From Planctomycetota bacterium (lineage in GTDB: Bacteria; Planctomycetota; UBA1135; JADKAF01), in assembly GCA_016793245.1 (NCBI GenBank), contig JAEUHW010000117.1, positions 1 through 40,922 of the forward strand: DNA of 40,922 nt, written 5' to 3'. The notes below the pieces were generated by a model. It searched no databases. It was not told the origin of the DNA and saw only the letters and a list, made by a program, of their open reading frames with translations. The position numbers and the translations under genes were made by a program. Numbering within the stretch: position 1 is the first letter of the stretch; every line of letters begins with the position of its first letter. This document shows positions 1-7,605 of the stretch, piece after piece.

Positions 1-269
1 GGCGCTCCGCTCCCCTCGCGCGCGAGCGCAGCGACGTCGCGCGCCGCGAGCGTCATGGCCGCGACCGTGAGCGGCGGCACCGCCTCGGGATAGAACGGAG
101 CGTCGCCGAAGTTCTCCACGACGACGCCGTGCAAGCCGCCCTCCAGCAGAGCTCGCGCGTCGCTGCGCGCGCGCTCCAGCACCGCGTCGAACGAACCCGC
201 ATAGCGCGGCGAGCCGGGGAGCGGCGCCAGGTGGACGACGCCGAGCAGGAGGAAGGGACGTGCGGTCAT
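1..269 (-). CDS. BtpA/SgcQ-family protein, N-terminal part (runs off the window)
   Basis: The reading frame starts at an ATG at 269 and is open to the left edge, giving about 89 residues. It begins MTARPFLLLGVVHLAPLPGS and contains GGLHGVVVENFGDAPFYPE and a following TVAAM segment, which is the characteristic start of the BtpA family. BtpA proteins have a TIM-barrel-like fold. The cyanobacterial member affects photosystem I accumulation, but most bacterial members have no known role. No photosynthesis gene is visible here, so a photosystem role should not be assumed. The start lies 94 bp from the 3' end of the carbamoyltransferase gene on the same strand, with a palindrome in between. Only the N-terminus is visible, so the active site cannot be assessed. 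Confidence 0.8.
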   Translation of the reverse strand, partial: MTARPFLLLGVVHLAPLPGSPRYAGSFDAVLERARSDARALLEGGLHGVVVENFGDAPFYPEAVPPLTVAAMTLAARDVAALAREGSGA

Positions 270-305
270 GCGCCTCGGTGCGATGCGAGGCGCAGAACTT
301 ACCAC

Positions 306-340
306 TGCACAGAAAAGGTGCCAGGCACCTTTTCTGTGCA
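306..340. repeat. Perfect 35-bp palindrome, GTGCC-A-GGCAC apex
   Basis: Two perfect 17-nt arms (TGCACAGAAAAGGTGCC and its complement) flank a single central A. It sits between the 3' end of the carbamoyltransferase gene and the start of the BtpA gene. It ends in A/T-rich inner arms and a GGTGCCAGGCACC core. It could act as a terminator or be a REP-like mobile palindrome. The same CCAGG core recurs at other gene ends in the window. Confidence 0.85.
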
Positions 341-363
341 ACGAGGGAGAGGCGCGCGCTGGA

Positions 364-2112
364 TCAGGCGATGGCGTCCACGGGGCGCGGCATCGGCTTC
401 TCTTTCTCGGCCTGCTCGGCGCGCCGTCCGGCATCTTCGCGGAACGGCACGAGGAACGGTCCCATCGACAGATAGTCGAGGTTGCCGAGCAGGAACGCGC
501 GCACGGCGTCGTCGGGCGAGCAGACGATCGGCTCCTCGTGCATGTTGAACGAGGTGTTCACCAGCGTCGGGACGCCCGAGAGCTCGTGGTAGTGGCGCAG
601 GATCTCGTAGTAGTCGGGGTTCTCTTCGCGCGTCACGACCTGCGGACGCGCGGTGCCATCGACGTGCACCGCCGCGGGCGACTCCTTGCGCATGAGCTCG
701 GTGCAGTCGCAGGTGATGGTCATGAAGCGCGCCGCGGTGCGGAAGCGCTCGTAGCCGACGTAGCGCGCCGCGGCGTGCTCCGCGAGCGTCACCGGCGCGA
801 AGGGCATGAACTCGCTGCGCGCCAAGCGCTTGTTCAGCCAGTCGTTCACGGTCGGATCCTGCGCGGGATAGAGGATCGAGCGATTGCCGAGCGCGCGCGG
901 ACCGTACTCCATCGCGCCGCCGAAGCGCGCGACGACCTTGCCCGCGTGCAGCTTCTCGGCGACCGAGCGCAGCCCCTTCTCGGCGCGGAGCGGCTCGAGC
1001 CCGGCCTTCCGCAACGAGGCTTCCATCTCGGCCTCGCTGTATGCGGGCCCGAGGAAGCAGGTGCGCCACTCCTCCGAGCGCACCGGCTGGCGCTCCATCA
1101 AGTACGCGAGCACGGCGCCGGTCCCGGTGCCGCCATCGCCCATGTCCGGATGGATGAACACCTGCCGGACACCTTTCCCGGCGGCGATGCGCTGGTTCAT
1201 CTTCACGTTCGCGGCGACCCCGCCGGCGAGCGTCACGTTGCCGATGCCCGTCTTCGCGACCCACCACTCGATGAGCTCGGTCACGATCACTTCGAGCGCG
1301 TGCTGATACGCCGCGGCGACATCCTCGCGCGTGTGCTGCTTCGCGAGCTGCTGGACGAAGCTCGCGTCCATGCCCGAGCGATAGCGCAGATCGCCGTTCC
1401 CGCGCACCCAGCGCGCGAGCACTTGCTCGCCGAGCAGCTTGGGATCGCCGTAGGCCGCGAGCCCGACGATCTTCCCTTCGTGGCGCGAGGGCTTGAAGCC
1501 GAGCGCCTTCGTCACCTGCGCGTAGAAGAGCCCCGTCGAGTGCGGGTAGCGGAAGCTCCGCAGACGCTCGATGCCCTGCGGCGTGCAGCGGTTCACCGAG
1601 CCGGAGAGGCCGCCGCCGTACCAGTCGAGCGTCACCGCGAGCGAGCTCTCGAAGCCGCTCGTGAGGTGCGCCGCCGCCGCGTGCGCGTGATGGTGGTCGA
1701 TGCGGTGGAGCTTCGAGATCAACCCGATCTCGCGGAGGCCGTTCACGAGCTCGCGGTGGTAGTTGCGGTGATAGTGCACCGCGCGCACGCACCACTTCGC
1801 GTACTCCTTCAGATGGCGGAACTTCTGCCCCAGCGGATCGCCGTTCGTCAGCGCGAACGGCAGGTCGCGCAGGTAGCCCGCCGCCATGCGCCGCCCTTCG
1901 ACCCACCACGGCATGAAGGGATAGACGACCGCGTCGATCGCGCCGAGCTCGACCTTCGCGCGCCGCAGCAGCTCCTGGATCGCGCGCCGCGGGAAGCCCG
2001 CGTGCTGCTTCACGCGCGAGAGGCGCTCTTCGCCCATCGCGCTCCATTGCCCTTCGTTCCAGAGGCAAGCCGTCGCGTCGGTGTCGAGTGCAGAGAGGCC
2101 GAGGATGCGCAT
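364..2112 (-). CDS. Carbamoyltransferase, NodU/CmcH/TobZ family
   Basis: This is a 582-residue protein, the usual full length for O-carbamoyltransferases that move a carbamoyl group from carbamoyl phosphate through a carbamoyl-adenylate to a hydroxyl of a sugar or antibiotic. The N-terminus, MRILGLSALDTDATACLW, is the Kae1/ASKHA-like opening. A histidine cluster at residues 136-149 (HRIDHHHAHAAAAH) matches the metal-binding part of the N-terminal domain. GGVAANVKMNQRI and the C-terminal EYGPRALGNRSIL and LVNTSFNMHEEPIV motifs belong to the YrdC-like carbamoyl-adenylate domain. A polysaccharide deacetylase lies about 60 bp upstream on the same strand, so a role in decorating an exported glycan is likely, though the acceptor is unknown. 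No signal peptide is seen; the protein should be cytoplasmic. Confidence 0.92.
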   Translation of the reverse strand: MRILGLSALDTDATACLWNEGQWSAMGEERLSRVKQHAGFPRRAIQELLRRAKVELGAIDAVVYPFMPWWVEGRRMAAGYLRDLPFALTNGDPLGQKFRHLKEYAKWCVRAVHYHRNYHRELVNGLREIGLISKLHRIDHHHAHAAAAHLTSGFESSLAVTLDWYGGGLSGSVNRCTPQGIERLRSFRYPHSTGLFYAQVTKALGFKPSRHEGKIVGLAAYGDPKLLGEQVLARWVRGNGDLRYRSGMDASFVQQLAKQHTREDVAAAYQHALEVIVTELIEWWVAKTGIGNVTLAGGVAANVKMNQRIAAGKGVRQVFIHPDMGDGGTGTGAVLAYLMERQPVRSEEWRTCFLGPAYSEAEMEASLRKAGLEPLRAEKGLRSVAEKLHAGKVVARFGGAMEYGPRALGNRSILYPAQDPTVNDWLNKRLARSEFMPFAPVTLAEHAAARYVGYERFRTAARFMTITCDCTELMRKESPAAVHVDGTARPQVVTREENPDYYEILRHYHELSGVPTLVNTSFNMHEEPIVCSPDDAVRAFLLGNLDYLSMGPFLVPFREDAGRRAEQAEKEKPMPRPVDAIA

Positions 2113-2175
2113 GGCGGAAGGGTAGCAGACGGCGCGAGCGTGAGCCGCGCGTGAGGGGGCAGTGCAGAACGCCGA

Positions 2176-3165
2176 TCAGCGCGCCGCGGCGCGCGTCGAT
2201 GTCCGACCGGGAACGCCGAGCAGCGCGGGCACCTGCGAGAGCCGCGCGGCCTTTGCACCGCCCGGTCCGAGCGCCCACGCCAAGAACTCGTCGATCCGCT
2301 CGAAGAGCCTATCGACCTCTTCGGCGGACCGGGTGTAGGGGCTCTCACCGGGGCTGAGCTCGCTCGAATGGAGGAAGAGGGTCCAGACCGCGCTCCCCTG
2401 CGCACGTAGCGCGAGCGCCGCGCGCTGCATCTCGCCCACCGCGTACTGCGTGGGATAGAGCCAGAAGAGATCGACCCAGCCGAGGTAGTCCTTCGAGAGC
2501 AGGCCGCGGAGCTTCAACGCGCGCGGGCTATGGAGGTACGCCCAGCGCAGCGGCGCGGGCAAGCCCCGGGTGAGCGTGACACCGACCGGTACTTCGAGCA
2601 GCGGCCGAGGCGCCCCTGTCTTCAGCCAAGCGCCCTCGCGCGGCGCGTAGGGCGCGAGCGGCGCCGAACGATAGTCGGGCCCGCCATCGGCGCGCAGATC
2701 GACCCGCGGCGCCACGCTGGAATCGACGAGGTAGCCCAGCTCCTCCAGCAGCGCGAAGCCGGCCTCGTCCAAGCCGAAGCGCCCGGCGCGATGCGAGGTC
2801 GAGCGCACGCCGAGCTCGCGCTCGATCGCTTCGCCGAGCCGTAGCAGCTTCTCCCGCTGCCGCGCGACGGCCAAGTCCTTCTGGTAGTTCACCCGATCGG
2901 TGCGCTCGCCGTCGAAAGGCGGGCAGGTCCACGCGTGCAGATGCGTGCCGATCTCCGCGTGCGAGGCGAGTTCGCGCAGGATGCCGCGCGCGGGCTCCTG
3001 CGTCGCCATCGGATAGGTCACGAGATAGGTGGGAGCTACCCCGTGCTTCTCGCAGAGCGCCTGGAAGCGCGGCAAGGCCGCGGCATTGCGCACGCGCGGC
3101 GTCGGCTGGACTTGCCAGCCCGGCATGTCCTCCTCGGTGTCGACGGTGACGACGAGGTAGGTCAT
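2176..3165 (-). CDS. Polysaccharide deacetylase (NodB-like) family protein
   Basis: This 329-residue protein starts MTYLVVTVDTEEDMPGW. The TVDTEED segment (catalytic Asp near residue 9) and GTHLHAW (metal-binding His75 and His77) are the first two motifs of the carbohydrate esterase 4 fold, and TSHRAGRFGLD near residue 125 is a third. Such enzymes remove N-acetyl groups from polysaccharides or act on related amides. There is no signal peptide, so it may act on a cytoplasmic, lipid-linked intermediate. The C-terminal half contains a family-specific extension with a motif rich in Trp and Tyr near WVDLFWLYPTQY. It precedes the carbamoyltransferase on the same strand, which suggests a small glycan-modification operon. 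Confidence 0.88.
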   Translation of the reverse strand: MTYLVVTVDTEEDMPGWQVQPTPRVRNAAALPRFQALCEKHGVAPTYLVTYPMATQEPARGILRELASHAEIGTHLHAWTCPPFDGERTDRVNYQKDLAVARQREKLLRLGEAIERELGVRSTSHRAGRFGLDEAGFALLEELGYLVDSSVAPRVDLRADGGPDYRSAPLAPYAPREGAWLKTGAPRPLLEVPVGVTLTRGLPAPLRWAYLHSPRALKLRGLLSKDYLGWVDLFWLYPTQYAVGEMQRAALALRAQGSAVWTLFLHSSELSPGESPYTRSAEEVDRLFERIDEFLAWALGPGGAKAARLSQVPALLGVPGRTSTRAAAR

Positions 3166-3272
3166 GCGCAGGTCGAAGCGAGCGCGCGCATTCGCGACCC
3201 TCGGGAGAGCGGGCGGCCAGGCCCGCGATGCGAAGCGCCGAGGCGCGCAAGGACATGCGAGCCAAGGTCAGA

Positions 3273-3344
3273 AGCCAAAGCCGGGATTTGAACCCGGGAC
3301 CCTCGCTTTACGAAAGCGATGCTCTACCGCTGAGCTACTTTGGC
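3273..3344 (-). tRNA. tRNA-Thr (anticodon CGT)
   Basis: Read on the minus strand, the acceptor stem GCCAAAG pairs with CTTTGGC. The D stem is GCTC/GAGC. The anticodon stem TCGCT/AGCGA closes the loop TTCGTAA with anticodon CGT, the variable loop has 5 nt, and the T arm is CCGGG-TTCAAAT-CCCGG. The discriminator base is U. The CCA end is not encoded. All stems pair perfectly. No second tRNA is adjacent and no integrated element is seen at its 3' end. Confidence 0.97.
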
Positions 3345-3468
3345 GAAGGGACCTGCGGAAGCGCGCGGAGCGCACTCGCCGGTCGGAAGGGCGGAAAGTC
3401 TAGCAAGCCTCTCGGATCCTTCCAGAGGCAAGCTGGACTCAAATCCTTTGCCGCTGCGAACCACGGAA

Positions 3469-3509
3469 AAAGCCCCGGGGGCTAGGCCAGGCCTAGCCCC
3501 CGGGGCTTT
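3469..3509 (-). terminator. Strong hairpin terminator for the HEAT-repeat gene
   Basis: A perfect 20-nt inverted repeat (AAAGCCCCGGGGGCTAGGCC and its complement) surrounds a single A. Reading on the minus strand, the stem runs straight into TTTTT. This is a classical Rho-independent terminator for transcription arriving from the gene that ends at 3674. The apex again reads GGCCAGGCC. Confidence 0.88.
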
Positions 3510-3544
3510 CGCTCGTCGCAGGTCGCTCCAGAGCGACCGCTGCA

Positions 3545-3643
3545 GCGCCGTCAGGCGATGCGCCAGCAAACTCGGCCGCGCCGTCAGGCGATGCGCCAGC
3601 AAACTCGGCAGCGCCGTCAGGCGATGCGCCAGCAAGACTCGGA
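3545..3643. repeat. Three tandem 33-bp direct repeats
   Basis: The units start at 3545, 3578 and 3611, each opening GCGCCGTCAGGCGATGCGCC followed by AGCAAACTCGG. The first two differ only at the last base, and the third has one inserted G near its end. Each contains the small dyad GGCG-ATG-CGCC. They lie between a stop codon and its terminator, so they would be in the 3' untranslated region. Confidence 0.95.
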
Positions 3644-3673
3644 GAGGCTGAAGCTGCTCAGCCTCTCAGCCTC

Positions 3674-5968
3674 TCAGCGCGCGAGATTCTCGCGGTTCGC
3701 GACGACCCACTCGGCGCGGCGCTCTTGCGCGACCTCGGCCTGGCCGAGGATCGCCGCCGCCGACTTGCCGAGGTCGTTGCGCTCGGCGAGCAAGGCCGCG
3801 ACGGCGTCGATCTGCTCGGCCGTCAGCGCGCCGCCGGAGCGGTCGGTGACGCGAGCGAGCGCGCGGCCGGCGGACAGGCGCAGCGCATTTCGCTGCTCGT
3901 CGTCGATGCCTTCCGGCGCCGTCGAGCCGACGAAGATATCGGCCAGCGGGCCCATCGCCGTCGCGTCGCCGAGGCGACCGAGCGCATCGACCGCCGGATG
4001 CATCGCGGCGAGCGGGCGCGAAGGATCGCTGATCACGCGGATCAGGGCTTCGGTCGCGGAGCCGAGGACCTGGGCGCGCGAAGCGAGGTCGCGGAGCCCG
4101 ATGGCCGCGCGGCGCGCGAAGTCATCGGCGCGCTGACGCTCGGCGTCGCGCATGCCTTCGAGAGCCTCGAAGATCGCGAGCCGCATCGCGGCCGGATCGA
4201 CGTCGCCCCAGACGATGGCCGCTTCGCCGACGGCGGCGCTGGCATCGGCTTGCGCCGCTTCGCTGCCGGCGAAGATCGCGAGCTTCGCCTTCGGGCGGCT
4301 CTTGCTCATCGCGCTCAGGAAGAACTTGCGCGAGAGATCCTGCTCCGGGGTCTCGAACCACACGATCGCGTCGCCCGCGTCGCCCGAGGCAGCGGCCTTC
4401 ACCGCGGCGGCCGAGCTGGTATGCGTGCGGACGAAGATGCCGCCCAAGCTCTCCATGCCGGAGGCGAATCGGCGCAGGCGCTCCGTGTTGGTGTCGACCA
4501 GGTGCACGATCCAGACCGACTGCTCGAGCACGGCCTGGTTCAGCTTGCCGAGGACCTTCTGCGCATCGACGCCTTCCACTTCGATCACCGGCGCGAGCGC
4601 CAGCGCCGCGGAGTACGCGATCGACTTGTCGTTGTGGTCGAGCGCCGCGTTCAGCACGGTGAGGCGCGCGGCCGAACCGGCGTCGAGCACCGCGCTCATC
4701 TCGCCGATCAGCTCTTCGGCAGCGCCGAGCTGGCCGTGATCGAGAGCCCAGGCGAGCGCTTCGTTCAGCGTGCCGGAGCCGAGGAGGCGCAGCGGCACGG
4801 AAGCGCGATCGAGCTGCTCGGCCAGCGTGCCCTCTTCGCTCTTGCCGGCGGCGCGGGACGCGGCGTAGGTCACGGCGAGACCGCGCATCGCGGCCGCCTG
4901 GTCCTCGCCCGCGGCGAGCGCGCGGTGGAAGCACTCCTTGGCGTACGCGTACGGCAGGAGCACGCGCGGCACCTCGACGAAGCCGAGGGCCGAAGCGAAG
5001 TCGCTGCCACCCGACCACGACCAAACGCGCGAGGCCTGGTGCGCGGCGAAGGGATCGACGAGGCGCGCATCGCGCTTCAGGTACGCTTCGCCGAGCGCGG
5101 TGAAGCTCGCGCCATCGAAGCCGGGCAGGAAGCGGCGCAGCGCGTCGAGGGCCGCGGCGGCGTTGCCGCGCGCGAGCTCATCGCTCTCGGCTTCGGTCGC
5201 GTGCAGCGCGAGGTAGGGCATCGATGCGGGATCGAGGATCTCGCCCAGCGCGCGGAGGACGTTGCGGCGCCCGACGGCGTCTTCGCTCGAGAGGCCGGCG
5301 ATCAGCGGCGCGGTGGCGCGCAGGCGGATCTCCTTCAGCGCGATCGTCGCTTCGGCGACGTCGCTCGTCGCCTTCGCCGCGCCGTGCTGCTCCGAGTAGG
5401 CCGTGCCGAGCACGTCCATCAACTGCGGGACCGCGAGGTCGCCGTACTCGGTGCGCAGGATCTCGCGCGACGCGAGGCGATCCGTGTAGCGCGTGGAGAA
5501 GAGCCCTTGCTCGCCGGTGATGTGCGCGGCGATGGCTTCGCGCATCGAGGCGAGATCGACGCCCGGCTGCTCCTGCGCGGCGCGCAGGCGGTTCAGCAGG
5601 TCGACGTAGATCTTGCGCGCGCTGTCCCCGCGCGCGATCAAGAGCTCCAGGATCGCCGCGTTGTCGATCTCGCGCAGCGCGCGGCGCACGTCGGCATCCG
5701 AGCTCGCGCCCTGGATCGCTTCGAGCTTCGCCTGCATCTCGGCGAACGCGTTCTGATCGCCTTCGCGCTGGTAGCGGCGGAAGGCGCCCTTGAACTCGCC
5801 CACGGCCGTCTTCACGTCCTGGCTCTCGTAGTCGTCCTGCGACTGCGCGATCCCGCTCGTGCCGAACGCTCCGGCGAGCGCGGCGAGGACCAGCAATCGC
5901 GCGGTTCGAGCCGAACCGCGCGCGAAGAAGGGGAGAGCTCGGGACAGAGGAGCTCGAGGCTGAGCCAT
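3674..5968 (-). CDS. Exported HEAT-repeat protein
   Basis: This is a 764-residue protein. I chose the ATG at 5968 because GGAGGT lies 9 nt upstream and the following residues form a basic and hydrophobic export signal (ARTARLLVLAALAGAFG, then AQSQDD). An upstream in-frame extension to 6253 would begin inside the promoter and looks non-coding. The body is alpha-helical with HEAT/armadillo-type units, for example VGRRNVLRALGEILDPASMP and AVDALGRLGDATAMGPLAD, and it has TPR-like stretches around the middle (ALAAGEDQAAAMRGLAVTYA). Such proteins usually serve as binding scaffolds; no enzymatic motif is seen. It is probably periplasmic. It is transcribed alone between a promoter near 6240 and the terminator at 3469-3509. 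Confidence 0.85.
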   Translation of the reverse strand: MAQPRAPLSRALPFFARGSARTARLLVLAALAGAFGTSGIAQSQDDYESQDVKTAVGEFKGAFRRYQREGDQNAFAEMQAKLEAIQGASSDADVRRALREIDNAAILELLIARGDSARKIYVDLLNRLRAAQEQPGVDLASMREAIAAHITGEQGLFSTRYTDRLASREILRTEYGDLAVPQLMDVLGTAYSEQHGAAKATSDVAEATIALKEIRLRATAPLIAGLSSEDAVGRRNVLRALGEILDPASMPYLALHATEAESDELARGNAAAALDALRRFLPGFDGASFTALGEAYLKRDARLVDPFAAHQASRVWSWSGGSDFASALGFVEVPRVLLPYAYAKECFHRALAAGEDQAAAMRGLAVTYAASRAAGKSEEGTLAEQLDRASVPLRLLGSGTLNEALAWALDHGQLGAAEELIGEMSAVLDAGSAARLTVLNAALDHNDKSIAYSAALALAPVIEVEGVDAQKVLGKLNQAVLEQSVWIVHLVDTNTERLRRFASGMESLGGIFVRTHTSSAAAVKAAASGDAGDAIVWFETPEQDLSRKFFLSAMSKSRPKAKLAIFAGSEAAQADASAAVGEAAIVWGDVDPAAMRLAIFEALEGMRDAERQRADDFARRAAIGLRDLASRAQVLGSATEALIRVISDPSRPLAAMHPAVDALGRLGDATAMGPLADIFVGSTAPEGIDDEQRNALRLSAGRALARVTDRSGGALTAEQIDAVAALLAERNDLGKSAAAILGQAEVAQERRAEWVVANRENLAR

Positions 5969-6429
5969 CGCGAAGACCTCCGAGAGGGAGCGTTCAGGAA
6001 CGCGTGAGAGGTGGCGGGAGCGAGCGCCTTCAAGCGCTCGCGACGGGGATGCGGGCCGCCGCGTTCGACCGGTGACAGCCGAGTCGAGGCGAGGCGGCGC
6101 AGAGTCTGCAAGAGCGGACGGCGGAAAGCCAACACCGAGGTGCCGACGATCCGACGTAGACGCACCGAGCGACCGAGCTCCCGAGTGGAGCCCGTGCACA
6201 CGGCGCGACATCCGGGCGGGGGTATCGCGCGGCATGATAGCCCTCGACCTCACTCGGTCAAGGGCCGCTGCCGGGCCTCCGACACCGCCGCAAGTCCGTG
6301 CGCACCACGGAGATGTCGTGCGCTCGGCGCGCCTTCGAACGAAGGCCGGAGCGCAGCGCTAGCGCCGACCTCCGGCGAGGTAACCGGCGAGCGTGAGAAC
6401 GCGCGCGAAGAAGGGTCGGCGCCGCGAGC
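5969..6429. other. Gene-free region upstream of the HEAT-repeat gene
   Basis: No convincing protein gene is seen in these 461 bases. They hold the minus-strand promoter at 6234-6261 and a leader of roughly 260 bases before the HEAT-repeat start. A short dyad, GCCTTCG-AA-CGAAGGC, near 6330 lies after the anmK stop and could be a weak terminator, but it lacks a T tract. Confidence 0.6.
6234..6261 (-). promoter_or_regulatory. Sigma70-like promoter for the HEAT-repeat gene
   Basis: On the minus strand TTGACC is followed after 16 nt by TATCAT, close to the -35 and -10 consensus. It lies about 270 bp upstream of the start at 5968. The same TTGACC-N16-TATNNT arrangement occurs ahead of the ArsR-methyltransferase gene near 31640, which strengthens both calls. 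Confidence 0.6.
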
Positions 6430-7605
6430 TCAGGACCAGAGGCACCCCAGCACGACCGGTCGGAGCGCCCCGGTCGCGGAGCGGAGATCGCTCGGCACGG
6501 CGGCGACGCGGCGATCGGCGAGCAAGGCGAAGAGCAGCGCTTCGCGCGCGCTCTGCAGCGGGCGCCCCGCTGCGCCGGACCAGGCATCGAGTGGCGCGCA
6601 GGTCCACGGCGCGAGCTCGCGCTCGAGCTCCCCCACCAGGGCCGCGTGGCGCGCGCCGCCGCCGGTCCACCAGACCCGCGGGCGCGCACGGCCGTCGAAG
6701 AGCTCGGGCGCGTAGCGGCGCAGACGCCGCGCGAAGCAGCGCGCGGCGAAGCGCGCGAGCGTCGCGAGCGCGTCGTCGAGGCGCGCGCGACCGAAGCTCT
6801 CGAGGAGCGGCAGCAACGCGCGCTCGCCGAACTCCTCGCGCCCGCTCGAGCGCGGGGCCAACGGCGAGAGCCAGCTCGCGAAGCGCTCCTCCAGCGCCGC
6901 GAGCAGCGCCTCGTCGACGCGGCCGCGCACCGCGCGCGCTCCCCCGAGGTCGATGCGCTCCGCGCCCGCGGTGGCCCAGCGCAGCGCGAGGTCGAGCTGC
7001 ACGTTGGCCGGACCGCCGTCGAAGCCGAGGGCCGGCAGGCCGCGGCGCACGAGCGAGGCGTTCGAGATCCCGCCCAGGTTCACGACGAGCTGCGGGAGGC
7101 GCTCGCGCGCGAAGAGCACTTCGTCGAGCAGCGGCGAGAGCGGCGCGCCTTCGCCGCCGGCGGCGAGGTCGCGCGTGCGAAAGTCGCAGGCCACCCGGAT
7201 CCCCGTCCGCTCGGCGAGGAAGGCCCCCGAGCCGACCTGCAGCGTCGCGTGCGGCTCGGCGCCGCAGTGATGGTAGATCGTCTGGCCATGGCAGCCGACG
7301 ACATGCACTTCGCGCGCATCGAGCCGCCACGCCGCGAGCGCTTCGAGCAGGCCTTCGGCCGCGGCCTCGCCGTAGAGACGCTCCGCTTCGGCGACTTCGC
7401 GCACGCTGCCTTCCCCGCGGGCCAAGCGCTGCAAGCGCGCTTCCAGCTCCGCGGAGAACGGCGCCTCGCGATGCTCCACGAGCTCGAGCCGCGGCCGCGC
7501 CGCTCCCCCCTCGCAGCGCACCCAGGCGAGATCGAGCGAGCCCAGCGACGTGCCGCTGTTCAGCCCGATCACCTGCCGGACGCGCGGGACGCGCGCCGCG
7601 GGCAT
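6430..7605 (-). CDS. anmK: Anhydro-N-acetylmuramic acid kinase
   Basis: At 391 residues it has the normal family length. The enzyme hydrolyses and phosphorylates 1,6-anhydro-MurNAc to MurNAc-6-phosphate in cell-wall recycling, in the cytoplasm. GLNSGTS at residues 14-20 is the ATP-binding opening of the ASKHA fold. VVGCHGQTIYHH, VACDFRTRDLAAGGEGAPL, NLGGISN and FDGGPAN (with the catalytic Asp) follow in the family order, then WWTGGGARH and SAREALLFALLADRR. The first loop reads GTSLGSLD where the family usually has GTSLDGID, so an acidic residue is replaced by Gly; activity is likely but not certain. The start overlaps the stop of the upstream coiled-coil gene by one base (TGATG), which indicates translational coupling. 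Confidence 0.93.
   Translation of the reverse strand: MPAARVPRVRQVIGLNSGTSLGSLDLAWVRCEGGAARPRLELVEHREAPFSAELEARLQRLARGEGSVREVAEAERLYGEAAAEGLLEALAAWRLDAREVHVVGCHGQTIYHHCGAEPHATLQVGSGAFLAERTGIRVACDFRTRDLAAGGEGAPLSPLLDEVLFARERLPQLVVNLGGISNASLVRRGLPALGFDGGPANVQLDLALRWATAGAERIDLGGARAVRGRVDEALLAALEERFASWLSPLAPRSSGREEFGERALLPLLESFGRARLDDALATLARFAARCFARRLRRYAPELFDGRARPRVWWTGGGARHAALVGELERELAPWTCAPLDAWSGAAGRPLQSAREALLFALLADRRVAAVPSDLRSATGALRPVVLGCLWS

Larger units (their letters stand above)
3345..3673. other. Gene-free stretch between tRNA-Thr and the HEAT-repeat gene
   Basis: I see no convincing gene in these 329 bases. They hold a strong hairpin terminator at 3469-3509, a short palindrome at 3521-3538 (8-nt arms GGTCGCTC/GAGCGACC around CA), three 33-bp direct repeats at 3545-3643, and an inverted repeat GAGAGGCTGA/TCAGCCTCTC at 3642-3667 just past the stop codon of the HEAT-repeat gene. 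Confidence 0.7.

Noticed and set aside
3273..3673. tRNA-Thr as integration site of a genomic island
   Set aside because: No integrase gene and no repeat of the tRNA 3' end were found in the neighbourhood.
5969..6253. Upstream extension of the HEAT-repeat protein
   Set aside because: The extension begins inside the promoter, has no signal peptide at its start and has Arg/Ser-rich composition. The ATG at 5968 has a good ribosome-binding site and an export signal.
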